This document shows, in pieces, positions 12,360-23,567 of a stretch of 45,554 bases of DNA. A program made the position numbers and the translations under genes. Position 1 is the first letter of the stretch; each line of letters opens with the position of its first letter. The DNA comes from Gryganskiella cystojenkinii. Taxonomy: Eukaryota; Mortierellomycota; Mortierellomycetes; Mortierellales; Mortierellaceae. The stretch spans positions 1-45,554 of the forward strand of contig JAAAIG010000239.1 of the NCBI GenBank assembly GCA_015852425.1. The letters are read 5' to 3'. Under the pieces are notes generated by a model. That model saw only the letters and a list, made by a program, of their open reading frames with translations. It searched no databases and had not been told where the DNA came from.

Positions 12360-15108
12360 CTAGGGCTTGCCTCCAGCAGCGATCTTGGCTGCCAAGGCAC
12401 CATACTTGGCATTCAACTCTCGGACGACCGAGACAGGATCCTGGCCGTTCACGTCCGCAGTCGATTCGCCCTTTTGATGACCCCAGGTCTGGGCTTGCCA
12501 AACCGTCTCAAATTCCAAGACCTTGTTGGCGAAATCATCACCGTCCCAGGGCTTCTTGGCGGCCGCAGCCTGCTCCAATGACTTGATGAACAATTGCCAA
12601 CGGGGCAAGTAGTAAGAGTTGATCAATCCACCCCACTGCTTGGACGCATAATCGGGCAAAGAACCAGGAGGACCGGAACCTGCGGGTCCCCACCAAGTGA
12701 CAATGTTACGAGCGTTCGATTCCAAGAACTGGAGATATCCAGCCTTAGTAGGACCCTTGGATGAAGATGTCGACTCGAGAAGGAAAGAGGACGAACCGGG
12801 GTGAATAGGGTCGATCGAGGCCTTGGCATCATTCACCCAGGCACCGAACGAGAAAAACTCGTGCGTGTTCAACAATCGATCCGCATCCTGGACCAACTGA
12901 ACGAGTTGACGACCATAAGTCTGAACCTTCTTGACATCGTAGGCCTGATAGCTCTCGACCAATGCCTCCTGAATCGCCGGGAACACCGTGGCGAGCAAGA
13001 CCTCACGGGTTGTGTCCACAAGATCAAATTTGAGTGTGTCTGGAATCTTGGTGTGGGACTTTGCAGCACCAGCGGCAGCCTGTACGAGTTGGTTCCAAGC
13101 TTGGACCACCGTGGTCTGATCGTACCAAAAGACAGTACCCAACCAACCAGAATCGGTCATGTTCAAAGACGGGAACTTTTCGATAAAAGATTTGCTCTGA
13201 GACGGTTGGCGCGAACGACAATCCCAGACGGTCTTGCTGAATTTTGACCAGGCGTCCTGCACCGAGTCTGTAGCAAGAGCAGCACCATAACGACGACGGA
13301 TAAAGAGTTCAAGGTGTTTGGCTTGATCGATCGTCGCCTTGGGATCCTTCCAGGCCAAGTCCAAGAGAGTATGATAGACATACTCATTGTTGTTGATACC
13401 TTCGGCGGTGACACCCAAACCCTTGAGGTTACCCGAGTATTGACTGTATGCCTTGAACGGGAGAGTGAACAAATCGGTGAGTTTTCCAAAGAGACCCTGG
13501 GCAGCGCCATAGTTGTTGATCCTATTCAGATGGTAAAAAGACGCAAAGCCGATTTAGTTTCATCAAGACACACCGACTGTATTGCCGCCAGCGTTCGATT
13601 CTTGTCTCTCTTCATTAACTTACAAACTCCAGCCAAAATCATAACCGTAGAACCCCTCATTGGTATCCCAGACAGGCAAGGAATCCGAGGCCAAATCAAA
13701 GATGAAAGGATCACCATCTGCCGCCCGGATGCCTGCAAAGTAGGCCTTAGTGGCTTCGGGGGTCCAGATATCCGTGTTCTGCAAGAACCAACCTTGCATG
13801 ACCCAGACCGCCTTCGAGTCCACACTGAGCAGAGCTTTCGTGACACTGGTGGTGATTGCCTTCAGACATTCGGGTGTAGCGCAATCGGGGCTAAGTTCGT
13901 TGTAGAGATCCAAGAGGTAGTAATGCGAGGTGTATCCGTTATAGAGCTTTTGTTGGAGATCCAAGTATTTTGTAGAAAGTTGTGTAAACAAAGGGTCGGT
14001 CGGTTCAACATAGGTCACGTTCGTGTACTCGACCGGGAAAAAGGACCAATCCGTGGCATTCTTGAAGATGTTGTTGGGGAACTTATGAACAAGAGCGCGG
14101 GGGACAAAAGACTGGAAAGCGGGGAGAACAGCTTTGATATCAAAGGCCTCCAATCGGGCGAGGATGAGCTTCTGAAGGGCCCATTGACCGTTGATCCATT
14201 CTTTCTTGTAAATCATTTCGTTCTGAGCCGAGGAATGCAGGAGCTCATGGTTCCAGGATCCTTGGAGGTTACCCATTCGCTGCCAGGGCATGTAGGCCGG
14301 ACCGGTCAAGAAACTGTCCATGTCGGCATCGGTCAGGTTCAAACTGTAATAGAACTCTCGGACGACGTATTCCTGTCCGACCATGGCAGGCAACATGTTG
14401 ATACCGTTAAGCAACATCCAGTCTTAGCATAGTTTCACACGGTTTTGGAGAGAGAAAGTAGTAAAAAAGAAGAAGGCATGGTTAACACACGCCGCCAATT
14501 TTTGGGCTCTTGCACAGACAATCGCGATAATCCAGATGATGAATATATGTGTTTTCTGTTCATGCAACTCTATTTTTCTTACCTAGTTCTCGTTCCCAAC
14601 GTTTCCAGTCCCAAAAGACGAATTGGTAACCGAAAGAAACGACGTTGGTATAATACCTCAAAGGGACAATACTTCCCCGAATATGACCCGTGGTAACAAC
14701 CTTGCCGGTATCCAATTCCTGATCTGGGACTTGAGGTGGGACGCGTGGCAAGTCCTTGAATCGGTTACCACTCCAGGTCAATTCGACTTGACCGGCCTGG
14801 TCAAGGTAAAACTTGAGACCGGCACCCAAGGCGGAGAGCGTGGTACCCTCGATCAAAATACTGGAACCAGACTCGGAGTCGTTCTTGTTCGATACTCGGT
14901 AGACATCGTACTTGTTGTCTGCAGTGGGGGCCGGGATATCAGAGACGAGCTGGAAATCGAACGCGTTGTGATAAGATCTTGGAAGGAGGCGTTTTACGAG
15001 ACCCTGAAGTGGTGTGGTCGCTGAGGGTGTGGAAGGAGCAGCGAAAGTGATGACGGTGGTTTGAATCAAAACCACGACCAGACCGAGGAAGGTCTTTCTG
15101 GCCACCAT
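12360..15108 (-). CDS. Secreted alpha-N-acetylglucosaminidase, GH89 (NAGLU-like)
   Basis: Members of this family hydrolyse terminal alpha-linked GlcNAc, in animals from heparan sulfate in the lysosome. Exons are 15108-14583, 14422-13624 and 13521-12360, giving 828 aa, near the family's usual 720-850. The first 23 residues form a signal peptide (MVARKTFLGLVVVLIQTTV) with a likely cut after TFA. Family blocks follow in order: [20 protein letters not shown], then PAMVGQEYV, GSWNHELLH, a YNELSPD block fitting the first catalytic Glu, AVWVMQGW, and GINNNEYVYHTLLDLAW fitting the second catalytic Glu. Several N-x-S/T sites fit secretion or vacuolar delivery. The fungal substrate is not known to me; alpha-GlcNAc glycans or scavenged animal or bacterial polysaccharide are possibilities. 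The stop is TAG at 12362-12360. Confidence 0.92.
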
Positions 15109-16144
15109 GATGATTCTTAGGATGGGTTTAAAGACGAGATGGGAGAGAGGTCTGTGAGACGGGAGTTGGAAGCGAAAGGGAAAAAAAAGGGAGGAATGGA
15201 AGCGAAAAGTTCGACGAGCTGGCTTTTATTTATGGTGAAGGTGGGGGAAAGTGTGAACCATGAGGTACGAGAACAAGCTGCGGCGGATTACCAACAAAAG
15301 GGTTCGATCAAGCACACTGCCAAGGGCTCTCTATCTACTTCCACCTGATCCCGCTCTAGGTGTCATTTCCTTCGGTCCCTTCTCCGTGTTCTTTTTTTTC
15401 TGTACTACATGTCTACAGCCGTTTTTTGCAATCGCTCCATGGACAATTCTGAGAGGAAAAGAGAGAGAAAGTGAACATTGTTGACTCTGCTTTGGTATTA
15501 AAAAAAGTGTTAACTGAGATAGAGAAAGCGGCGCGTCTTTCAAACAGAATTAATTCGTTTGCTCACAACAGAAAAACGGATAGATCCTGCACGATAAGAA
15601 ATCGATGGCGCACTTTCTGTTCTCATGGAAAGCGCATCGCCGTTATGAAATAACGTGTTGCACAAAACAAGAAGCAAACTAGAGAACAAACAAAAATAAA
15701 ACAATCTTGCGCTGTTGCAGGGTGCAAGAAACAATCCGTAGGGAGAAAAGTGGAGGACAACGTCGCTGGCTGAGGCTGACGCGATTGCCACGGCCGATGG
15801 ACACGTAATTTATAACTTTGAATGAAAGAACTTCTTTTTTCCATGCAGGGTGTTGCAAAATTACATTCCTCCTGTGGACAATGATCAGTGACGGGACGCT
15901 CACCACGGACGAGGAAGAACGGTCTCGCAATTGGGGTTTTTATCAAGTTGTTGATGTTTGTTCATGATAGCGATCAAAAAAACAACCAATCGCCGTCATT
16001 ACCCAACATGCACCACAAAAGACAAACAGCTTCCGTCGCCACGTTTTCTTTAATGCAGTGGTATATGAGATATGAGTTGATATGATACAAAAAAGAATAA
16101 CTACCAAAAATGCACGATTGTTTTTTCTATCGATGTTTTACTCT
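15109..16144. other. 1-kb intergenic region, GH89 promoter and SDR 3' flank
   Basis: Only short, low-quality reading frames are present on either strand. The part next to 15108 is the GH89 leader and TATA-like element. The rest is A/T-rich and unremarkable to the eye. I see no tRNA, repeat array or mobile element. Confidence 0.5.
15224..15233 (-). promoter_or_regulatory. TATA-like element of the GH89 gene
   Basis: On the minus strand the sequence reads ATAAATAAAA, about 120 bp upstream of the GH89 start codon. It is a reasonable TATA element, with a purine/pyrimidine-skewed leader between it and the ATG. Confidence 0.4.
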
Positions 16145-17155
16145 TTACAGGTAACCGTATTTCTTCTTGGCAAGCCACCGGACAAGGCTTGGACTGACGA
16201 TTTGAAGGACCAGACTGACATGATAGAACCATGGCATGATCACCTCGTGTCGTCTCAAATCTGACCCGCGAACGATTCCCTCTGCACAGGCTTTTGCGGT
16301 CATGGCGCCTTTCTTGGTCCCTGCAATTGTTTGCTCCTTTTCAGATTTAGGAAGGTCGACCGCGGACTGTCTCAAATCCGTGGCCACGGTTCCTGGAGAG
16401 ACGATCCCGACATGGACACCTGTCCGTTCAACCTCCATCCCAAGAGCCTCAAAGAACCCTTGGGCGGCATGTTTACTTGCACAGTAGATGGCTCTTGTGG
16501 GTGCACCGACTTTGCCGGCCATGGAAGAGACGACAATGATGTTTCCTGCACGACTGGACGTTGTCAGAGTTGGGAGAAAATGACTGGTCAGGTTCATAGG
16601 TGCGTGAAAGTTGACATTCATGATCCTGAGGGACGCGTCGAGAGCTTCTTGAGCTTTGGAGGGTAACGTTTGTCTACTGTTGGATGACGATCCTGATTCT
16701 GATGACTCTGACGACTCTAATGAACTGGAGGTATCAATTCCCGCCAGATCTGCAAAGGGGAGGACCGAGATGACTCCAGCACATAAGATCAAGGTATCAA
16801 CTCGACCATGCAAGTGTTGCAGCGTTTCTTTTGTAATCCTCGAAACATCCTCGGGAAGAGTCACATCACCCTGGACGGAATGAATTGACTGTGCGAGCGG
16901 GTTGAGTTCCTGAACAAGTTCTTGAAGGAGTTGTTGACGACGGGCGACGATAACAATATGGGCATGACGGTGAGCATAGAGTCGAGCGAGTTCGGAACCG
17001 ATCCCGGAACTGGCACCGATGATGATTACGCGTTCTTGATCGGGTGGGATGACGGATGTACGTTTTGATTTCGTAAAGAGGAAATCTTTTGCAATTAAAC
17101 AGGCGAGTCCTGTGCCAGCACTGATGGCGTAGATGGTGAGAGAGTCGGGGGACAT
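16145..17155 (-). CDS. Short-chain dehydrogenase/reductase, membrane-anchored
   Basis: This is an NAD(P)-dependent oxidoreductase of the classical SDR fold; the substrate cannot be read from sequence. It is intronless, 336 aa, starting at the ATG at 17155. An N-terminal hydrophobic stretch (residues 5-28) suggests an ER anchor, as in DHRS7 or 11-beta-HSD-like enzymes. The cofactor loop is GASSGIG at 47-53. RR follows the second strand, which favours NADPH. CAGV is at about 125-128, the catalytic Ser is at about 210, and YCASK gives Tyr224 and Lys228. SPGTVATDL follows. A serine-rich insertion (about residues 142-160) interrupts the usual loop before the active-site helix. The C-terminal part is hydrophobic and ends in KKKYGYL. 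The gene is divergent from COG7, sharing a 294-bp promoter region. Confidence 0.88.
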   Translation of the reverse strand: MSPDSLTIYAISAGTGLACLIAKDFLFTKSKRTSVIPPDQERVIIIGASSGIGSELARLYAHRHAHIVIVARRQQLLQELVQELNPLAQSIHSVQGDVTLPEDVSRITKETLQHLHGRVDTLILCAGVISVLPFADLAGIDTSSSLESSESSESGSSSNSRQTLPSKAQEALDASLRIMNVNFHAPMNLTSHFLPTLTTSSRAGNIIVVSSMAGKVGAPTRAIYCASKHAAQGFFEALGMEVERTGVHVGIVSPGTVATDLRQSAVDLPKSEKEQTIAGTKKGAMTAKACAEGIVRGSDLRRHEVIMPWFYHVSLVLQIVSPSLVRWLAKKKYGYL

Positions 17156-17393
17156 CAATGAGAGAGAGAAGTCGTTTTTCCTTGTCCTGCAAAGTGGAGT
17201 TGAATGAAAGAAAAGATTGAGAGAAAGACGCGTTTTTGCAATTATGCTGCTGTTGGAATGGTGGCTTCGAAATCGAAATCACTCTTCTTTTTTTGAGTTC
17301 ATTATCCCCACACAGCGACCGACACGCATCATCTGACCCTCGCCTTCTACACCTCTCATCTACTTTTCGCTCCATCCATCCTTTCTCTGTCTG

Positions 17394-17400
<7 letters not shown>

Positions 17401-17429
<29 letters not shown>
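17401..17429 (+). repeat. (CT)n microsatellite in the COG7 5' leader
   Basis: An uninterrupted CT tract of 29 nt, extended on both sides by imperfect CT/CCCT units, lies 20 bp before the COG7 ATG. CT-rich leaders are common upstream of start codons in this window. Length variation between strains is likely. Confidence 0.8.
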
Positions 17430-17433
<4 letters not shown>

Positions 17434-17449
17434 CCTCTAATATCGACAT

Positions 17450-20400
17450 ATGCCAGCCCCGGCCCGGCCAACCCTTGGCCACATTCCTGGCAACGCGTCC
17501 TCGTCCCTCCAACCCTCGACCGTTCCAATTGTCGACCCTGCATTCACCGCCGCCGAATTCGATGTCAAGGCCTGGATCAATGCCGCGCTCGAGTCCGTTC
17601 CCCGCCAACCAGGGAACAATCTCGACAACAACAACTCGAGCAAGAACGGAACCTCATCCACATCTCAAACAGGAGACTTGAAATCCTCGCCTTCGGTCGA
17701 TGCCTCATTGGATGCATCTCTGGACTTGTTACAGACCCCGGCCCTCGACCCTGTTCTCGGTAAAGACGACACGTCCCACACCGCCCTTGGACAATTATTG
17801 CTTGAAGTCTTTCCTCGGGGGAGTAACTGTCATAAACTAAAACATAAACTCGCCTTCTCTCCTCCTTCTTCTCTTCTCCTTCTTCTCTTCTCTTATTAGA
17901 CGGAAAAGACCAAGGAGATTCAGAATCACTCGTGTCCACGCCTCCAACATCCTCGTCTTCCAGCACCAGCAGCCAGCAACAATCGACGACTGCGGTGGCG
18001 GCGGCGGCACTAAAGCCTCAAACGTCAAGCTCCACGACAACTCTCTTAACCCAACACGCGACCACTCATCTCACAAAGCTCCACTTGCTCGCCAGTCAAA
18101 CATGCTCGGCTCTCGCCTCCACAACCCACGACATGGTCAAGCTTCTGCCTCGACTAACCCATGAACTCGATCAACTTCGACAAGAAACTAAACTCCTCCA
18201 AGAAGGCATCCGAATCGTCCGTACGGACGTCAACACGGTCGAGTCTTCCTCCGAGACGACGCATGCACTCGATCGACTCAAATACCTGGATCTAGTCAAG
18301 ACCCGCATGGAAGCCACACATTCTGCGCTTCGAGAAGCCGAAAACTGGAGAAACCTCGAGGCCGAGGCCCAAGAGATCCTTGCCAAGGGTGATTTCGCTC
18401 GTGCAGCGACGCGTCTCTCAGAAGCAGAACGTTCGCTGGTCGTTTACAAGAACACAAACGTCGAGGGCGATCGCATGGCACTCTTGAGAGTCCTCAAGGA
18501 TCAATTGGAGCAGCAGATCATGGGAAAAGTCAAAGAGGCCCTGGAACAAAAGGATACCGCGGCTTGTCAATCCCTCATGGCCGTCTTTGGACTCATTGGT
18601 CGTCAAGAAAAATTCCAGGACTACTACATCTCACTACGACGTGCTCCCTTGGTCGCTCAATGGAAGGAACTCTTTCGATCCAATAACTCGGTTCCATCGT
18701 CTCGACCTGGCGCAGAAAGTGACACCAGGGATTTCGTCCAAGCGCTCCCGAACTTCTACAAGACCGCGTCTTCGATCCTGCAAGAAGAATTTGCCTGGAT
18801 CACCAGTATTTTTGCCGACCCTTCCGCCACAATCCATCATCTCGTTCACAGCGTCTTTGCCTATCTGGATCCCACCATGCAGACTGCGCTCAGGGACGTT
18901 TCGCGATCGCATGGGGACGAGGATAGTTTGCCGTTAATGATGGCGGCTTTTACAGCGACAGAGTCTTTTGGTGCAAAGATGGAGAGTATTGTCTTACAGC
19001 CGCTCGTAGGCAACCTTCGCGAGCACAATACCAACGGCACTGGTGGATTCCAAGGGCGATCCAGATCTGGAACTCTCATTCAAGACAACGTCCATTCTAC
19101 ACAAAAACGCTCCTCCTTCAGTCATGAAGCCGCTGGCGGTCTCGACCTGGCATCGATCCATGACCCGCATGAATGGGCTTATATTCTCTACGAACCATTT
19201 ATGGCGTACCAACGTGACTATGGAAAACTCGAAGGTGCTCATTTACGGGCCTTGTTGACAAAGCTTGTCCCCGCCATGGCCACCTATCCCTCCAAGGCCG
19301 CGGGCAGTCGAGAGATCTCCAAGGCTAGTTCTCATCTCGTCAAGATTATCACCACGACGAATAAGGAGGCGTTTTTGTTGGCAGAGGGAGCGATCGTGCG
19401 ATGTATGCGGTTAACCCATGGCTTCGGCGCTCCAGGATTGGTGGATTGCTTGAACGGATTCTTTAACGAGATCATGGATCGATATAGCGAGATCCTGATG
19501 GAGTGCCGTCAACGGTCCGGATTGCAGGTCGACAGCGTCACGGGCGAGGTTCTCAGGCGACAGGAAGAGTATGGTCAGAGCATTTCTAGACCTGGTTCGA
19601 ACCTTGGCAGGCAACAGCAACAACAGTCATCGTCCACGCCGGATGACTCTGAGGACTCTGAAGGATGGGATGATGATGTGAACGAGCAAGATCAAAGACT
19701 GTTGCATATGGGACTCCGCCTGATGGTCTTGTGCCGTCAGTTGTGTCAGAGACTCGAACAATTGGATATGAAGACCAAGAAGGCCCTTCGCGGTGTCCAG
19801 CATTTGATCAAGACGGATACCACCTCTAATGCCCCCGCCAACTCTGGGGATCAATCAGGATCAGGATTAAAGCTCACGGTCCAACCCCCGAACGCGTCGA
19901 TCGCGTTGTTACAGCAGTCCAACCTCAACAGTTACCGCCTCTCCGAGATCCTCGAGATCGTCAAGAAATCTGCTGTCCATGAGGAGCAACAACAACAATC
20001 CTCCAGCAATCTGGGTCTTATAAACGATGGTATGTCTTCGACGCTGGACCGACTTTCTGCCGAGACGGACCTTGGATTGGAACCAAAACCGCACCATCTT
20101 TTCCGACAAAGTCATCAACGCGCGGTCCTGCTCACTAAACTCTGCCAGAGATTTATATTTGATTCGATCTATGTACCCTTGGTCCGACCACTGTCCGAGG
20201 TTGCCGTACTCCCTTGCTGGACCGAGGGGTTGGACCAACAGTCATCATCAGGACAACAGCAACAACAACAACCCAGCGACGATCTCACAGGACCTCGCCG
20301 TATTCATCAGAGCACTCTCGGCGGTACTCGAACCGACGTCTTTAGGTTCCGATCGGGTCCTAGCGAATACATGGAAGAGTTGCTGAAACAAGTCGTGGGA

Positions 20401-21282
20401 TTGCCCCTCACGCTTGAGACCTATGAAGGCGACGCTGGATTGCGATTTGGCATCCATGCTTTACCCTATGCTGACAAGCCTTTTGACCCACGCGAACAGG
20501 TCGAAGAAACGACCGGTGCGGACGAAACAAGCTCTGAGACCAAGGACGATAACTCTGAAGGTCGTGGTGTGGGCGAATCTGAGTTGACCTCGGGATCAGA
20601 GGCACAATCGCCTGAACAACCCGTGTACGAGGAAGAAGACGATGTGGCGGTGATGCACCGTTGGATCACCTCTCTTCTAAGAGCGGCGATGCACACACTC
20701 GTTGAACGTCTCTATGATCCAAACCTGGGTCAATTCACAAGGTCTTCGACTACGACATCGACATCCACACCGCCGACAAGTAATCGCAGCCGCTTCGGTT
20801 CTCCTGCGCCATCCTCGCCAAGCGGCAACCTCTTACCAAACCCGAATGTCAGAGGGATCAAGGAACGTCATTACCTGACTCGGCTATCGGAATCGGGTGC
20901 AAAGCAGTTGGAGATGGATCTCGGACACTTTGTTAACACCTGTTTGAGCTCCCTCGCGATTGAACCCACGCCTAGTATCCGGTCGTTGATCAAGGCTTTG
21001 GGGATGAGCGAGGCGGGTCTTATCATGGCAATGCAACAACAACGGGAATACCTCGAGAACCATAATCGGCAACAACAAGAGTCTACGTCTGCAGCGTCGA
21101 TCTCGACAACATCAAAGGTCGTCGAATCCGAACCAGTCTCGATTGTCATCCCTGGAGGACCTGTCTTGCCCTCAGTCTTGGCTATTGGGGATGAAGAGAG
21201 CGAGGATAAACAGCTCGAACAGGAACACAAAATCTTCGAGTGGATCGCCCGACTCAAGGGCATCACGGTTCCTCAACAATAG
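17450..21282 (+). CDS. COG7: Conserved oligomeric Golgi complex subunit 7 (COG7)
   Basis: COG7 belongs to lobe B of the COG tether, which returns glycosylation enzymes by retrograde transport within the Golgi. Exons are 17450-17822 and 17900-21282, giving 1251 aa. The family N-terminus appears at residues 33-45 (AAEFDVKAWINAAL). After a low-complexity insertion come the coiled coil (DMVKLLPRLTHELDQLRQET, then KLLQEGIRIVRTDV) and the segment DLVKTRMEATHSALREAENW. The block GRQEKFQDYYISLRRAPLVAQW then matches animal COG7. Compared with about 770 aa in human, the protein is swollen by Ser/Gln/Thr-rich inserts, some with Q runs coded by CAA/CAG (for example near 20260 and 21040). The 77-nt intron splits a Gly-Asn junction. 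It diverges from the SDR gene. The call could only be confused with another COG subunit; the N-terminal motif argues for COG7. Confidence 0.85.
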
Positions 21283-21304
21283 ACTTTTTTGATGCTGTTA
21301 GCTT

Positions 21305-21310
21305 AATAAA
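21305..21310 (+). terminator. Poly(A) signal AATAAA (COG7)
   Basis: A canonical AATAAA lies 23 bp after the COG7 stop codon. The next gene is convergent, ending at 21558. Confidence 0.5.
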
Positions 21311-21557
21311 AGCTGTCTGTCAAAGCATTTCATTCCTTTTGGGTCTGGGCATATCATCAGCAAATTGGGAGAAGAAAAAGGTGGGTTGGATTTTATGATA
21401 CAAGCAAACAAGCAAACTACAACTGGAGAAAAAAGAGAGGCTATACAACATGTTGGGGGAGGGGGTAAATAAGCTCAGTCGTGGTGAAAAGAGGGAATAA
21501 ATGCAAAGAAAAAGCAAGCGAGGAAATGGTACAAGAGCAGAAAAGCTCAGTCCTCTT

Positions 21558-23567
21558 TTAAGCCCTGCATTGTCGACGACGACGGGTCAAAGGATAATCA
21601 AGGATACGTCGCTCTCGGAATTCGTATCGTTCCCGTTGTTGAACAGACTGATGGGCAGTAGAGGAGCTTCGTGGGACTGTTGCCGCAGTGCTTGGAGCGG
21701 TGGCGTTCGAAGGCGTCGTTGAGGTAGCTACGAATTCGGTCATCTCCTCATCCGTCTGTTTGGTAGCCAAAGGACGGCGACGAGTGCCGAGCACATCACT
21801 TGAGGAGGACAGAGTATTATGACTCGAGGTCACTAAAGTTGTTGACGATTCTTGTTGAGCATTTCCAAGAGATTCACGATAGATGCGTGCACGCTTGGCT
21901 GCAGGACCACTCCGATCGACCATCTTGCCTTTGCCCTTGCTTGTCGCTGATGCCGTCGCTGTTCTTGAAGCCAAGGATGAAGACGAGGAGCTGTCTTTTG
22001 GGGATTCTGGATCCTTAAAGACCTCAAACTTCCATTCACCAGGCCAGTTTTGACGTTCATCCTCGTCAATAAGATGCAAGCCTCCTTGTTTCCAGTAATA
22101 GATTTGACCTGCCACCTGTTGTGCCCGTCGGTTGAACGCAATTTGATGCGGTTGAATCTCGGTTTCGGTCAAACGCTTGATAACGGCCGCATCGGTACTG
22201 TTCTTGTTGGCGTGTTCCTCTTGAGATCCCATGGTGGTGTTATCGTTGCTGGTCGTCGCAGTGCCTGAGCTACCAACAAGGCTTTGCTGCTCGGGTCGGC
22301 AACCAAGAGTTCCAATAACGGTTCCTGACTTTTTGTAGCTGCTTGAACCGGCGAGGCCCTTCTTGGAGAGGAGAAGGCTGGGATCAGGACCAAACGTATT
22401 CCATCGCCAGGGGGAGATAGCGCCGAGGGTGACTCTTCTTGAACGGGTGATAGCACCCGCCATGCAAGTTGGTGGTTGTGGTGGTTGTGGCGGTGGAGGT
22501 AGTGCCGAAGAGGTGGTGGAGATAGCATCTGGTTTAGGGTGACTGCTACTGCTACTACCAGTACATGAGGTACCTGCGGCAGCAGTGGGGTCGTTTGAGT
22601 ACTTTGGTGTGAGATTCTCCTTTTCGGTATCTGCAGAGCTGCTCGAGCTTTGGGTTGATGCGATCTCAAAGGGGTCGTCTTCCTCTTCGTCCAAAGGCGT
22701 CATGTCCTGTTCCTCATCACGGGATGACGTCAATGATTGTTTGCGATGATATTGTCGTTCCTGAGGATGATCTTGGAAGGGGTCGTCCATCAATGTGCTG
22801 AGAGGTCGTGGTCGTTTGGCAAGAATCCTTGGAGAGTTGTTTGGTGATGCTGTTGTCATGAAGGGGTTGTTGTCGATATCGTCAATGACACGACTCTTTC
22901 CGTGGCTCCTGGGTGGACTAAGCAACGGGGGAAGGGAGTTCTTGCTACTGAAATAGCTGTGGCCAGGCTTGGTAGGGGTTCTCAGGGTACGGTTGCCAGG
23001 GGGTGTGACAAGGTGCTGTTGTTGTTCGTGTTGGTGACCAGGGGTTGGATTCTCGAGGACATGGTGGTTGATATGGTTGTTGGCCCGGGTTGGGTATCGT
23101 TGAACAGACTCGAGTGCAGAGTTGTTCCGTGTCGTAATTGTTGTTGTCCTGGGAGAGGGGGACTTTGTTTGACCACCATTGTTGATATTATTGCTTCGAG
23201 CAACAGAAGAAGAGGAGTATGACGACGACGATAACAAAGCAAGCCGCTCAAAGGGCAATGTCGAGGTTGGTTTAGCTGTGCGGGAATCCATCAATCTAGA
23301 CGAGGGAGTCATCGCGGTCAGGGTACGGTTGTTGCTGGCGAGACCCAAAGAGACAAGGTCTCTGGAAAGGAGTTCAGAGGGAGTAGGATCATCAAAGGCC
23401 ATGTTCATGGTTGTATCGCTGTCGAAATCGCCGCTGCTGTTGTTTGAGGGAGTACAAGGAACTTGAAGAGAGGAAGAGGAAAGGGTTCGAGGGGTGCGAG
23501 GAGGAGAGGAACGGGCAGAGGAACGGGAGGAGGAAGAAGGAGGGGTGGGGTTGCGCAAGCGCCCCAT
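21558..23567 (-). CDS. Large disordered protein with KEN box and many S/T-P sites
   Basis: I do not recognise a family. The intronless frame from the ATG at 23567 gives 669 aa (an in-frame TTG extends it but is not a normal start). Most of it is predicted by eye to be disordered: Ser/Thr/Pro-rich, with at least 15 S/T-P dipeptides, several in the CDK form S/T-P-x-R/K (for example TPPSSSSR is not, SPPRTPR and SPSPR are). A KEN box stands at 316-318 (DTEKENLTPKY) and an RxxL at about 108. Two islands look folded or conserved: residues 371-395 (ITRSRRVTLGAISPWRWNTF) and 475-520, with QVAGQIYYWKQGGLHL and NWPGEWKFEVF. Basic patches (PAAKRARIY, RRRRPL-like, terminal TRRRRQ) suggest nuclear entry. 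A cell-cycle-controlled nuclear protein destroyed by APC/C is the best guess, and is inference. Confidence 0.7.
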   Translation of the reverse strand: MGRLRNPTPPSSSSRSSARSSPPRTPRTLSSSSLQVPCTPSNNSSGDFDSDTTMNMAFDDPTPSELLSRDLVSLGLASNNRTLTAMTPSSRLMDSRTAKPTSTLPFERLALLSSSSYSSSSVARSNNINNGGQTKSPSPRTTTITTRNNSALESVQRYPTRANNHINHHVLENPTPGHQHEQQQHLVTPPGNRTLRTPTKPGHSYFSSKNSLPPLLSPPRSHGKSRVIDDIDNNPFMTTASPNNSPRILAKRPRPLSTLMDDPFQDHPQERQYHRKQSLTSSRDEEQDMTPLDEEEDDPFEIASTQSSSSSADTEKENLTPKYSNDPTAAAGTSCTGSSSSSHPKPDAISTTSSALPPPPQPPQPPTCMAGAITRSRRVTLGAISPWRWNTFGPDPSLLLSKKGLAGSSSYKKSGTVIGTLGCRPEQQSLVGSSGTATTSNDNTTMGSQEEHANKNSTDAAVIKRLTETEIQPHQIAFNRRAQQVAGQIYYWKQGGLHLIDEDERQNWPGEWKFEVFKDPESPKDSSSSSSLASRTATASATSKGKGKMVDRSGPAAKRARIYRESLGNAQQESSTTLVTSSHNTLSSSSDVLGTRRRPLATKQTDEEMTEFVATSTTPSNATAPSTAATVPRSSSTAHQSVQQRERYEFRERRILDYPLTRRRRQCRA

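Noticed and set aside
15540..15946. Several minus-strand frames of 83-107 codons in the 1-kb gap upstream of GH89
   Set aside because: They are rich in Cys, Phe and Ser with no consistent frame, and look like random A/T-rich translation.
16145..17563. Operon-like or cluster relation of the SDR gene with GH89 or COG7 as a metabolic cluster
   Set aside because: Neighbouring functions are unrelated, and nothing in the sequence indicates co-regulation beyond a shared divergent promoter.
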